Positions 49,938-60,890 of a stretch of 64,000 bases of DNA are shown piece after piece. The DNA lies in the NCBI GenBank assembly GCA_963575745.1, contig CAUYUJ010000648.1, positions 1 through 64,000 on the forward strand. The letters are read 5' to 3'. The notes below the pieces were generated by a model that was given only the letters and a program-made list of their open reading frames with translations, did not search any database and had not been told where the DNA came from. Position 1 is the stretch's first letter, and every line of letters begins with the position of its first letter. The translations under genes and the position numbers were made by a program. Source of the stretch: Prorocentrum cordatum. Lineage: Eukaryota > Sar > Dinophyceae > Prorocentrales > Prorocentraceae.

Positions 49938-50342
49938 TTATACATCTGGGCCCCAAGGGCCCCAAACATGTCCAAGACCATGGCTCGGGGGGACGTAAGG
50001 CTTGGTTCGGGGGTCGCGGGTTGGGGGCCATAAGAAAACGACGAAACCCACTCTGAAATTTGACGCGAACTCCCGCTGCCAACATACCACGACAACTGGG
50101 CCGTCAAAATCCAGGACGCGCCTGTCAAAACGCGCGCGGCGGCAAACCTGAATTCCGGCGTACTTGAGTCTCACGTTGCCACGAATTGCCTCCTCTGAGG
50201 GCCCCACCACCCGTTCCCAAGGGGGCTGGGACACGCCAGGTCGCTGCAGATACACTTGCCACTGGGACTTTTCGGCGGGGGGGAGGGAGTCAAACGTGCC
50301 GATCTTCTTTCTTTCGTAGTGCGCATGGACCCTAGCCCGCAC
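49938..50342 (-). other. Possible coding remnant, not recognised
   Basis: A 134-codon open frame without ATG contains GTFDSLPPAEKSQWQVYLQR and PWERVVGPSEEAIRGNVRLK. Its composition is protein-like, unlike the repeats around it. It lies just 3' of the LINE RNase H remnant and may be its 3' end or an independent exon. I cannot name a domain. Confidence 0.3.
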
Positions 50343-50394
50343 ATGTTCACGCTATTGCTTGGCTGAACCACCTCGGCCTCAAGCGCGGATGTGA

Positions 50395-51525
50395 TGCCCC
50401 TCAGAAGCCTGCCCTACTATTGTAGCTGTAGCGGCCGTCCGCGTGCTGCTCTGCTTCCATGACAACAATGCCGACGGCGCCCACCCCGTCTGACCGGAAC
50501 CCGCCATCTGTGCAAACTCGGATGTTTCTTTCGCCGATCTGTGTTGGTAGGACGCTGCGCCCATCTGACCATTTTCTTCCCTCGTCCATGGATATGTGAG
50601 CGCTGTGGCCTGCTAGTGAGTTGTCCTCGCGCGGCGACCAACTTTTGTAGTCAAAGGCGTCGTAGAATGGTCGGACCCCTCGCACATGCAGTCTCATGAT
50701 CAGGCGAACGATTCGTTTGAACAAAGGGAAGTGTCGATCTTACTGCATAACTGCTCTTCCTGCCAACGTCCACGTCAAAGCTTCCGCGAGATGTCTGCCA
50801 AGAGTTGCCCAGAGAGTGCGGCAGCACCAGCGGCGGGCGATCAATTGCCGCCGGTTCCCTCGGGACCCCCATGCTGTCTCGAGGAACCCCTGGTGCTTCA
50901 GGAAGACAATCCTTGTCACGAATCTGCGGTAACTGCCACGCCGAAGACAGTGTAGCGATGAACCAGTCACAACCTCCCATCCATGCCGCCAGCGTTGAAC
51001 AGGAGTCCTGGCGCGCCCTCCGATCAGGGCCGAATGCTTGAACGAAGGGGGACTCCCACCTGAGTTTCTGATGACCTCCGCGTGCATGCACGTAGCCCTC
51101 CTGCCGCCGGTCGGCGCGCCACCCCAAAGCGCGCATAGATGTCCACCAGGACTCTGAGCGGTGCTTTCGCGCAGCTGCCAGTGGATTGGGCCCTATTTTG
51201 CATGGATCCAGCTGTCCTTGCCATGCCGATTTGTATAGCGCGCGAGCAATTTTGTGATGTATCATGCTGATGTTGGCCGAACGGAGCCACTGTGTGAATT
51301 TGTCCGCCGCGCGCTTGTTGAACACCATGAAGAATTCCTCTGGCCGTCGCTGGCACCTGAAACTGAACCGAAGCTTGCCGAGCTCCCATCTTCGGGCCGA
51401 TCGCAGAAGGCCAGCCGATACATGCCATGATTGTGCGCCGAATACTGCCGACGTCGCCAAGGAAGCGTGCCAAGCACGCAAACGCGGCACCACCGGCCCT
51501 CGGGCCTTCAAGACGTGGGCGTGCC
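50395..51525 (-). mobile_element. 5'-truncated LINE fragment with RNase H domain
   Basis: The frame open from about 51525 contains SAVFGAQSWHVSAGLLRSAR, RPEEFFMVFNKRAADKF and WKARALYKSAWQ-like text (ISMIHHKIARALYKSAWQG). This is the region between reverse transcriptase and RNase H in dinoflagellate LINEs. After a frameshift near 50690 it continues with RVCTDGGFRSDGVGAVGIVV, an RNase H DG block, and ends at a TGA at 50401-50403. The reverse transcriptase is missing: the fragment starts at the TA microsatellite at 51537. It is a different copy from the 21.7-27.7 kb element. Confidence 0.65.
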
Positions 51526-51536
51526 GGTCATCTATA

Positions 51537-51546
51537 TCTATCTATC

Positions 51547-51590
<44 letters not shown>
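51537..51590. repeat. TA microsatellite
   Basis: Nearly pure (TA)n flanked by TCTATCTA units, immediately at the truncated 5' border of the LINE fragment. Confidence 0.95.
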
Positions 51591-51842
51591 GACTGTCTGC
51601 TTTTGCCGCCCTGTGCAGAGAACTGACGTTTGTACTCCCGCAGGCGTCAAGTTACTCGCCGAAGAGTTCAAGCCTCTCGACTTGTTCGTGTCTGGCGCTG
51701 CGCCCAGCCTGCTGGACTACCAAAAGTAGCGCAAATAATCGACCAGCCTCTGGCCCCGCCGTCAGCACCAGCAAGGAAGACGTGCCCTCTCGCCCCCCAT
51801 TCGGGGCGGCTGGGGATTATGAGCTGGGTGGACCTCGAACAA

Positions 51843-52000
51843 ATTGGCGGTGCGCGGGGGGGGGGAGGGGGAAGGCTGCTTGGAAGGAGGCTGCTTCTTA
51901 AAAGGCGCGGGCCTTACATCTACAGAAAAGGCCCGCGCCGTCTAAGAAGCATGGTGCCCTTCCCCCTCTGCCCCTACCCCCCTCGACGCGTGGCAAAGAA
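51843..52000. repeat. CTTCTTAAAAGG foldback repeat, copy 3
   Basis: GGAAGGCTGCTTGGAAGGAGG, GCGCGGGCCTTACATCTAC and GGCCCGCGCCGTCTAAGAAGC, ending CCTACCCCCCTCGACGCG. The family is that of 43203-43366 and 45950-46086. Confidence 0.65.
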
Positions 52001-52014
52001 ATTCTGCCAGGAAG

Positions 52015-52220
52015 GAACAATAAGCTCAAATCCGCTCAGAATCGGTCCAGGGGGTCCATCTGGCTCAGTTTGTGCACCCCGAATCAATTTTTTGTGACGG
52101 TCCCGGGGCCCGAAAACAGGCCCCAGAAGCAGGCAAAAACCGTCTCGCACCCCCAACCTCGAGCCTCTTTCCATTCCCCCTTCGTGCTCGCTGGCACGAA
52201 TGCTGGGCCACCTCAGACCC
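52015..52220 (+). repeat. Dispersed repeat, second copy of 45245-45450
   Basis: CAAATCCGCTCAGAATC, GACGGTCCCGGGGCCCGAAAA, and TGCTGGGCCACCTCAGACCC in the order seen in FMO intron 3. Confidence 0.65.
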
Positions 52221-52641
52221 CCAGCCGGCTCCAACCCCTCCTTCCCGCCGCGCCCCCTCCCGGGGAGCGCTGTCGTGCCTGCGTTTCACCGCCCAGCGCA
52301 GACGCCACAGCACTCTCCGACGCCCCAGCGATGCGGCCCCCTAGGCCTGTCGGGCACGGGCGGAGCTTCGCGGAGCGGGCCCTAGCCATACGGTCAACCC
52401 GCATAGTAAGGATGGGCAACCTCCCTAAGGGTACCCTTGCATCCTTGCCTCCTCGGTTCGTCCCTGGCCGCTCTCGGTGGTCGCGCCCCGCTCCCAAAGC
52501 CTCGAAACGGGCTCTCCAAGGCCCCTGCGTCCTCCTCGCGCAACCTTCCTATAATTACGGGCGGACCGTACCCCCCGTGGGGTGGGCCTGCCCGGCGCCA
52601 CTCCTGCTGCCCAGGTCTGCTGCCCTCCTGCTAGGAGACCA

Positions 52642-52944
52642 CATGCGAACCCTGCCCCTACCCCCCCCCGATTTCTGAGGGGGAGGGGGGGGGTCCCTTC
52701 GTTCGTGAGCTCTCGAGCGAAGTGAACCCCACCCTCCCCCTCAGAAATCGTGGGGTGTACACCCTGCGAAATGGTTAAGAAATCATGGGTTAAGAAATTC
52801 ATAGTCTCAGAACTTGAATAAAAACCCAACATTTCTATTAAAATCTTGGGATTTACGTTGAAACATTAAGAATAATCGAGACCCTGGCCGAAAACGTAGG
52901 TTTTCTTAAGCATCGCCTAAGGTGTAGGGGTAGGGTTCGCATGC
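52642..52944. repeat. Nested foldback element
   Basis: Outer arms: CATGCGAACCCTGCCCCTAC (52643) and GTAGGGGTAGGGTTCGCATG (52924). Inner arms: GATTTCTGAGGGGGAGGG (52670) and CCCTCCCCCTCAGAAATC (52732) around TCGTGAGCTCTCGAGCGA. The part between the inner hairpin and the right outer arm is unusually AT-rich for this window. Confidence 0.7.
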
Positions 52945-53134
52945 GGCCCCCTACCTCTGCAACCCCCCCCCCGCTGCCGCGGGGCGGGCGCCGCCGGGGC
53001 GCGGCGCCTCCACGGCGGGCAGCCTGCCGACGACGAACCTGCCGGGAGGGGGGGCGGGTCACGCGGCGCCAGAAGACGGCGGGGCCCGGGCGCGCGCACC
53101 CCGACGGGCGCCTCTCTTGGCGGGGGGGGGGGTT

Positions 53135-53231
53135 GAGGGGCCACCAAATGCGAGCGGGCGCGCGCAGAGTTGGGTTTGAAACGCATTCAAACCCAACTCC
53201 GTGCGAGCCCGCTCGCACTTGGTGGCCCCTC
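53135..53231. repeat. Long perfect-loop hairpin, 46-bp arms
   Basis: Arms 53135-53180 and 53186-53231 pair with about five mismatches around a 5-base loop. Arm starts: GAGGGGCCACCAAATGCGAG against GAGGGGCCACCAAGTGCGAG read inward from the other side. Confidence 0.85.
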
Positions 53232-53718
53232 AGCCGCCCCTAGACCCAGGGCGCAGGGCGTCAGGGTGGCGGGGGTCCTCCGAGCGCCCCCCCGCCCGCG
53301 GAGGCGCCCTCGCCTTCTGGGGCCGCTCGTCGGCGCAGCGCTGGGGGGTTGGCGCTCCCAGCGTGGGGGGCGGAAAGGATGGGGGCCGTGGCCGGCAGCA
53401 ACCGCTGCCCCCCAAAGACCGACAGCGACCGCTGCAGGCCAGGGGACGCCCGTCGCGCATGGACAGGTCGGCGGCGGCGGCGACCGCGGATCCTGTTCAA
53501 GCTGGGCAGGGACTGCTGTTTGTCTCCTTCTCCAGAAGGGGGCCTGCTAAAGTTTTACTTCCACCGGCCGGCGCATTCATGCCGCGAGCTCCCTCCGATG
53601 AGGGGCAGGGAGAGGGAGAGAAAAAGAGAGAGAGAGGCCCCCAAGGAGCCCCAAAATAGCAGAGACTCCGAGAGGCATCCAACATGCCTCTTGCACACGA
53701 CCGCTCACTCCTCACATT

Positions 53719-53842
53719 GCTCCTTCTCCGCACTCCTCCTCCTCGTCCTCCTCCTCATCCTCCTCCTCGTCCTCCTCCTCCTCATCTTCTTCCTGCTCCT
53801 CCTCCTTCCCCCTCCTCCTTCTCCTCCCCCTCCTCCTCCATC
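53719..53842 (+). repeat. CTC homopyrimidine tract
   Basis: (CTC)n with TTC units. No gene. The ~490-codon frame across it and the ACAAC array is low-complexity. Confidence 0.9.
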
Positions 53843-54427
53843 GGAAGAGGCACGAAGGAACACATTGTCAACTCCTGCAGGTGTTCCGACTGACCGTAGG
53901 GCTCTGGAGGGCCCCACCCAACCCATTCTTACCGGCGCAAGAGGGCCTGTGGCAGAGAACAGAGAGATGACACGACCGACGAACAAACGATGGACCACCC
54001 GCAGCGAGCATCTAACCCTCAAGGGCATCAACGATGCACTGCACTCCTCTCCCAGAAAGCATCGGCATGCACAGTATAGAAAACTCCAGAGGCCTGACCC
54101 CGCCCAACATGTAATCCCATTGGGGCGGGGGCTGATTTTACTGCCGCCTGCCTGCCGCCGAGCCTCCGCCGGCGGAGCCGCCCCCCGCTTGACTTCCGCC
54201 GCCCTTCCCCAGCCTTCCACCGAGGAAGAGATGCCAACTCCTTCGAGTACCCGAGGGCAAAGGCCTTGTGGTTGCGCCCCAGATGGAAGGCTTCACCGAA
54301 ACCGCAACACTGGCTTCAGCCCCAAGCCCCATCAGCATCTGCACAGACGTGTGTGTGTGTGCGTCTCCCACCACGGCGAGCTCCCGCTGAAGTGGTGCGT
54401 GTCGACCACCCACGTCAACAAACCTTG

Positions 54428-54627
54428 GCACACACAGACACACACACACCACACACACCACACACACACACCACACACAACACAACACAACACAACACAA
54501 CACAACACAACACAACACAACACAACACAACACGACACGACACGACACGACACGACACGACACGACACGACACGACACGACACGACACGACACAACACAC
54601 AACACACACGCACAACACATACACGCA
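54428..54627 (+). repeat. Compound CA / ACAAC / ACGAC microsatellite
   Basis: CACACA leads into ~11 ACAAC pentamers (54476-54532), then ~12 ACGAC pentamers (54533-54592), then CACACA again. The switch from A to G at one fixed position of the pentamer is sharp. Confidence 0.9.
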
Positions 54628-56394
54628 ATCTTGTGCCCCTCGTGCTCTCGACCCGCAGTGCAGGTACGCCGGCCGGACGGGAACCAGATATTGCCACGAA
54701 CACCGACCTTGGAGGACAAGTGGGCGTGACTTCCGAGAAAGAGAAAGACAAAGAAGAGTATGCCTATGGAATGCGTTATGTTGGTTCCCATGGTGTCCGT
54801 TTGGCGCTGTGACGCTTTGTCGGGGCGTGTCCAGCCATCCTGGGGCCCTCTTGGGCCGTCTTGGGGCCCTCTTAGGGGACCTCTGGGGGCTTCCGCGGGC
54901 CTCTCGGGGGCTTCTTGGGTGCCTTTTAGGCCGTCCAGGAGCGGTCCACAAGGGACGAGGAACCTAAAAACATGATCGACCCACGAACCCGGAAAGAAAT
55001 ATAGAAGTGTGAAGCATGGCAACCTTTTCAGGACACCTGATTGGGCGACGGGCAATTGCAATACTGAATGTATCAATCTTGATGTTCCGTGCCAAGGACT
55101 GTGCTGTGCTGCGCCGTGCTGAATTGCGATGTGCCATGCCGCGATTGTGCTCTATAGCTTTGTTATGGATCGAGTCCTCTTTTGCATCCGAATTGATCTG
55201 GATCTTAAGCTCGAGCTGCCAGAGCACATAGCTGCCCCAGGGCTTCCAGGGGCCCCAGAAAACCGGGGATACCTTCTGCAGGGGCGTCCAGGGGGCCCAC
55301 GGGGCCACGGATCCAGGGGGTCACGTACTGGGCGGGAGAGGATGTCCCACCCTCCCATATCGAAGAAATATGGGCAAGGGAATCGCTCTCTCTCTCTCTC
55401 TTTCTCTTTTTTTTTTTTCTTTATTTCTTTCTCTCTCTCTATATATATGTGTGTCCAAGGTTTGTGATCGATTTTGGCGTTCTCGCCGTTTCTGGTTTTC
55501 TGCCAACGGCCGAAGACGGCGCTTGAGGCTTCCAAGGCAGCCCCAAGACCTAAGACGGCCCCAGAAGCCTCCAAGAGGGCCCCCAAGACAGACCAGTACG
55601 GCCTCAAGACGTCCCTAGAGGGCTCCTGTGACGGCGAGTCGAGGGACCGACGACGGCCCGAGAGACCTCCACGACAGCCCCCAAGCGCTCCAGGAGGGCC
55701 CAACCAAATGAGGCACCTAAGACGGCCTCCGAAGACCAAGACCCCTTTCAAGACCCCCAGTAACCCTCAGGAGGCCACACAGAGGCTCCCAAGAAGCCCC
55801 ACGAGGGCATCCTCCTTCTCCTCCTCGTGCTTCTCCTCCTCCTGCTTCGCCTTTTTCCTCCACCTCCTCGTCTATTCCTGCCCAAAGTGTTCCCTCAAGG
55901 GTTTCCAATAACTTGGCCTCGCTGTGGTCCAACCTTCGCCAAAAACCAATGGATACACGAGAAACCCCGAGCTTCTAGAACCCGTGTTAACAAAATTCAC
56001 TTTTCGATAACGTCCGCTACCGGCCCCGCACCCGCCCCATGGTAAAATCACGATTCGCGCTGGCGCCGTCTGGGAATGCCTGGGCTATGTTACCGGCCCT
56101 CCCCCAGCAACGCCCGTTATCGCCAGAAGAGCAATCAAAATGCCTCCTCTCGATGCTCGACTGCCCGCCTGGCCTGCCCTGCGTGCCCCCCCCCTCATTC
56201 CCTGCCAGCCTGTTAGCATTGAAGAAAAACGGGTCTTCAAGGAAACGTACCCTGAATCCTCTGGGACGGATGCTTGCCCCTGCAGCCGGGTTTTTGACGG
56301 TCCCAGGGCCCTGGACGTGGGGAGGTCCCCGGGAACCCGAAAACGGCCAAAACCTCAGGGGCCATCATCCCTCAGGACCGAGGAGCAACGTCAG
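54628..56394. other. Gene-free stretch with degenerate repeats
   Basis: 54810-54960 and 55500-55810 are degenerate GGCC-rich repeats in opposite orientations. 55385-55450 is CTCTCT plus T runs. The rest shows no recognisable coding. Confidence 0.5.
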
Positions 56395-56592
56395 GGGGGC
56401 CCGGCTCAGGGGGGGGAGCGTCGACCTGGAGTCGGCGACACATCGCTCCCAAATCGGCGACAGGCCCCCGATGGCGAACCCATGCGCTCCATGCAAAGGG
56501 GGTGCGGGCCCATCGAGCCCCTATCGGCGCTCCATCGCTCATTTTTCGGCGATCAATAGGCGATCGCGGGTCGATGCATCCCCCCACGACAC
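56395..56592. repeat. ATCGGCGAT MITE-like repeat, copy 2
   Basis: Starts GTCGACCTGGAGTCGGCGAC and ends GCGGGTCGATGCATCCCCCC. It is longer in the centre than copy 1 by an extra CATCGCTCATTTTTCGGCGA. Confidence 0.6.
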
Positions 56593-59006
56593 GGCAGGTC
56601 CGCGCGGCCGAGGCGCGCGCACAAGTTTTGACACCGCGTCGACCGTTCAACCTTGAACCGATCGCGGCCCTGATCATTCAAATTTGAATTCCGTCGGGTC
56701 CAAGGGTGTCACCGTGTGTCCCTCGGTGCTTCTGCGTCGCAGAATGCAACCTGGAACGCCTTCACCAGTGTCGCCGGCGCGCCAACGCCGCATGAACCTG
56801 ACGTAGCCTGATCCCTCCCCCCCCTAGCACCCGCAGACATATCTATCCAAGCCGCGGCTCCAAAAGTCCCGACCACTGGCTTCCCCGGGCAGTCCGTCCC
56901 GGGTCCACCTCCGATTGCCTCTGGGGGCCACTCGCGGACCCCCCGAGGCCGCAACCGCAGAAAGCACTCGGATTGAAACGAAACACCTCGTCGGAGATCT
57001 GGAGTCGACCCCATGCAGTCAACCCGTATAGTAAGGACGCGCGATAAGGATGCAAGGGACTTGGACGCCAATGTCGACGCCTTGCGAGCGGGGCGCGGCC
57101 AGCGAAAGCGGCCAAGGATGGGCCGAAGGGGCAGGATGCCAGGGTAACCTTGGAAAGTCGCTCATCCTTCCTGGGCGCGTTGACTGTGGCTCGGGCGGGT
57201 GGTAATTGATGGAGGGCGGCCTGAACGGGGGGTGAAGCGAAGGACCCTAAAGGGGCCCTTTAGGGCCCCGGGCCCCCGCTGGCCCCCAAAGGGCCCCTAT
57301 TGGGGCCCTTTTCTTCAGCCCCCATGGTAGGTCACCCCCCAATTAGGGAGCCCACGAAGGACGTACGCGCCCACCCACCTACATAACACGGCTCCCCGAT
57401 GCGCGAGACCGGCCGCGTGATACGAGCGTTCGCGCACTGCGCACTCTCGATGACTACGTGGATTCATGTAGGTTTACGTCCTTCTGTCGCTCCTGACCAA
57501 TTGCCACGCGCCCGAATGGCATGCCCGGCCGGCTGCCTGGCCAGCGGCCAGACGGAGGGCGGCGGCGGCGGCGGCGGCCCACCGGTGCCACGCGCCGAGG
57601 GCGGCCACGGCGGCAGCCACGGCGAGGACCGCCTCGGGCACACGCGCGCGCGCGCGAGGCCCTCGGGGGCCCCTCGGGGGGCCTTCGGAGGCCCCTCGGA
57701 AGCCCTCGGAGGCTCAACGGGGGCCTGCGGGGGCCCTCAGAAGCCCTCTTCAGGAGACCTTGGGGCCTTCCAGGGGCCCTCGGGGGGTGGGGGCAGGGCG
57801 ATCGCGCGCGAGGGGCGCCCGTGGGGGCCCTGAGAGGGCGCAGGGGGTCGGGGGCCGAGTGCAGCGCAGGCATGGACGCGGGCCGCGCAGGTGCGATGCG
57901 GCGGGGTGGCGCATGCACGATGCCAGTCGAGCCATCCGGCAGGAAGGGCGCGGGAAAAGGGGGGAGGAGTCAAGCTAGGTGCGCTCAAGCAATATCTGAC
58001 ATCCTACCCCTCACACCCATCCCTTCCCATTGCGTTGTTTTTCTCCATCCGCCGACGAATGACAGAAGGGACCTGGGACTTCAAAGAGGAACCTATCGCA
58101 AGCATAAAGAGGGGTGGAGGAAGAGGGGAAGAGTGAGGGGTGACTGGGGAGAGGAGGGGGGAGGGGGGGAGGGTGACAGGGAGGATAATTACTGTCCGGG
58201 AGATCGGTCGCAAAGTCCACAGCAGAAACGCGATTGAAAGCTATGCAACACGGGCTGCTCTCGGCTATCCACCCGCTTTCAAGGCCTTTAGAGCTTCAGC
58301 CTCAGGCGGATACTAGAGGATCACTTCTGGAGGTCCTCTGCTACCTAGAACGCCCAAAGACCAAACAGTGGAATCCTTTGCTTTTGCCTTCCACTTCGTC
58401 GGTGTCATTCAGTGCCCCCTCGGGCCACCCTCAGGATGCACCCCACTCCTTGCTCGGGCCTTCCTGGGAAGACTCGAAAAATCCAGAGCGGCGGGTCTGC
58501 TCCTGGTTGGGGAACGTGTCTGTTGTTCCCTGTTCTCTTATGCAGTAACGACCCTATTCCGTCGCGTGGCGAAAAACACGGGCCGTCACGGCTTGTCGAA
58601 CCGCCAAAGTCTGGGGACCTTCGCGCCGCCATTAAGGAAAGGGGTCCTGATGGAAGCGGGTTCCAGACCCTGGGGCCTTCCCCAGGATGAGGCAACGATC
58701 GGGGCCGACTGGCATGCATTGACCTGGAATCGGCGATATATGGTCGAGGGTTTGGGCCCTCCCCCCCGCACTGCTAATGCCATCGGGCTCCCCCCCCCGC
58801 GCGATGGCCCCCCCCCCCCCCCTGTGGGCGTGGGCGTGGCGTGGTGGCTCCCCCCCCTGTGGATGTGGTGTTGGTGTGGTGTGTTGCTGTAGGTGTGTGC
58901 GGGGTGACGCCATGGTCCTCCTCCCCCCTCCTTTCCCCCCTCTGGGTGCGGTGTGGGTGCGGCGTGTGGTTGGGATTGGCGTCATGTTGACAGCTCCGGT
59001 GCTCGA
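56593..59006. other. Gene-free stretch
   Basis: 57240-57330 has AGGGGCCCTTTAGGGCCCC-type palindromic GC repeats. 57660-57790 has GGGGCCCCTCGG-type repeats. 58690-58750 is a half-copy of the ATCGGCGAT repeat. 58750-58960 is C-rich. Nothing coding is recognised. Confidence 0.5.
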
Positions 59007-59046
59007 CGTCGTCGCCGCCGCCGCTGGTGGTGCTGTCGACGTCGTT

Positions 59047-59084
<38 letters not shown>

Positions 59085-59091
59085 TGTCAGT

Positions 59092-59127
<36 letters not shown>

Positions 59128-59258
59128 ATCGCCGTCGTCGTCGCCGTCCTCCTCCTCTCGTCCTCCTCCTCCTCCTCCTCCCTCCTCTTCCTCGTCGTCC
59201 TCCTCCTCCTCCTCTTCCTCGTCGTCCTCCTCCTCCTCGTCCTCCTCCTTCCCCCCCC
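59007..59258 (+). repeat. GTC then TCC trinucleotide arrays
   Basis: (GTC)n with GCC units (59007-59150) passes directly into a (TCC)n tract (59151-59258). Confidence 0.95.
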
Positions 59259-59334
59259 CATCCCATCTGGGGTGGGGGGGGCCTGAGGACCCTGGGCCCC
59301 GTCCCATCTGGGTGGGGGGGGCCGTGGGCCCGGA

Positions 59335-59472
59335 GCCCGCGATCATATATCGCCGATAGATCGGCAATAGGCCCCCGATAGCGAAACCGCATCTTCCTGG
59401 GCGGGGTGAGGCTGTCAGACCCCTATCGGCGATCCATGGTCGCTCAGGGGTCGACGCATCCCCCCATATGCC
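59335..59472. repeat. ATCGGCGAT MITE-like repeat, copy 3
   Basis: TATATCGCCGATAGATCGGC and CCCCCGATAGCGAAACCGC on the left. CCCTATCGGCGATCCATGG and GGGGTCGACGCATCCCCCC on the right. The order matches copy 1. Confidence 0.65.
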
Positions 59473-59882
59473 TATCCCCTATCCCCCCTATCGTTGCCCC
59501 CGACAGGACCAGCTCTCCACCACGAGCCGTTCTTCGATGGTCCCCGGGCCCATGGAGGGTCCCAGGGCCCCGCCGTCCTACCCATCGGTCGGAAGAAGCA
59601 GGTAGAACCATGAAGTAGGAAGGCGTTGGAAGTAGTTTGGGTTCCCGCCCGCCTTCTGTAAGAGGAGGGAAGAGGGAAAGCCACTCGACTCTTGAAGTAG
59701 GAAAGCGGATAAAATGCCTACTTTCAACGACTGATCGGTTCTCTCTCCTTCGATCGTTGTCGTCTCAAGGAGAGGCGTTTGGCCGCGCCTCTGTGCTCGC
59801 AGTGCCGCCAGAACAAAACAGAGGCCCGTCGCCCGGCTGCGAGAGCCGGTCCCTTGGGGGCGCGGGGCGCCCGGGCGGGCCC

Positions 59883-60040
59883 GAGGGAACGCACCATTGC
59901 AACAGTGTATAGGATAATGACGGTGCAGCCTCGCCTCTTCTTGCAAGCGCAATCCCACCAATACTCGTGATGAAGGGAACGCACCATTGCAACAGTGTAT
60001 ACGATGACGACGGCGCAACCTCCCCTATTCTCACATCTTC
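59883..60040. repeat. Tandem ~94-bp repeat at the 3' end of the LINE
   Basis: AGGGAACGCACCATTGCAAC and AGTGTATA.GAT.A then GACGG(T/C)GCA(G/A)CCTC occur at 59882-59945 and again at 59976-60035. On the minus strand they directly follow the last LINE codons (60059), so they are probably part of its 3' UTR or tail. Confidence 0.75.
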
Positions 60041-60058
60041 AATACTCTTGACGACAAT

Positions 60059-60890
60059 TTACTTGAAATCGTCTGACCATCGCAAAACAGGTCGCTCTTG
60101 TCGGCGGCGAGCCTCCGTGCGAAACCATGGCTTCCACGAGAGTAATCTGCTGCTCCACTTGCCGCTATCGCGCGACTGTAACTGATTGAAGGCCCGTTGC
60201 TTTCTCTGCGTCTGCGTCAGAACCCAGTCTGTGGCCCCGAAATCAGCAGCGCGCAAGCAGACCGATCTTGTAGATCGTCGCATGTACCGCACCCATGACT
60301 CTGAATCTTTCCTGGGTGCTTGGGAGATCTTGCGCGTCATTTTTCGCCACGTGGCCCGGACTGTCTGTGTGTCTGCAACTTTCAGTGCCCAGGTGGAGCA
60401 CGCGTATAAAGCTGACGGCGCGACGGCAGAGTCGAAACAGCTTCAACCGGGATGCCAAGGGGTACTTCTTTGAGCACAATACACTCTTGTATTTGGCGAA
60501 GGCGCGCCAGGCTGCGTTCATTCTGTTCGTAAGCTCTGCTGCCTGAAAGTTCCCTACAGATACAAGTCTGCCCAAATATTTGTCGGCGGCGTCCGGCGGC
60601 AAGATAGAAACGTCGTCTTGTCCCAGTCTGACAGAAGCCTCCCCTGTCAGCTCGCAGTTTGTGAGGATTTTCGTCTTTCCCAAGTGCACAGCTAAACCAT
60701 ATCTCGAAGCTTCTGTTTTTAGATCTGACAGCATGTTCCGTGCGTCGGCCTTGCTCTGCGCGAACAGCAGCACGTCGTCGGCGAAACGAAGGTTCGTGAG
60801 CGGCTCCTCTGGGTCGTCGATGACGAAGCCGTAGTACTGCCCCGTGCGCCTCCTGTTGAGAGAATGCCACCTGTTCTTAAGTTCTCGGCC
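60059..60890 (-). pseudogene. LINE reverse transcriptase palm/thumb and C-terminus
   Basis: After a frameshift near 60890, LTNLRFADDVLLFAQ supplies motif C (FADD). It is followed by LGKTKILTN and YLGRLVSV, the usual downstream blocks. A further frameshift near 60330 leads to SRLLSWKPWFRTEARRRQER and RWSDDF, the RW.DD region that closes many LINE polyproteins. Confidence 0.75.

Noticed and set aside
53349-54812. 487-codon plus-strand open frame
   Set aside because: It contains the CTC tract and the ACAAC/ACGAC array (HTTQHNTTQ strings). It is not a protein gene.
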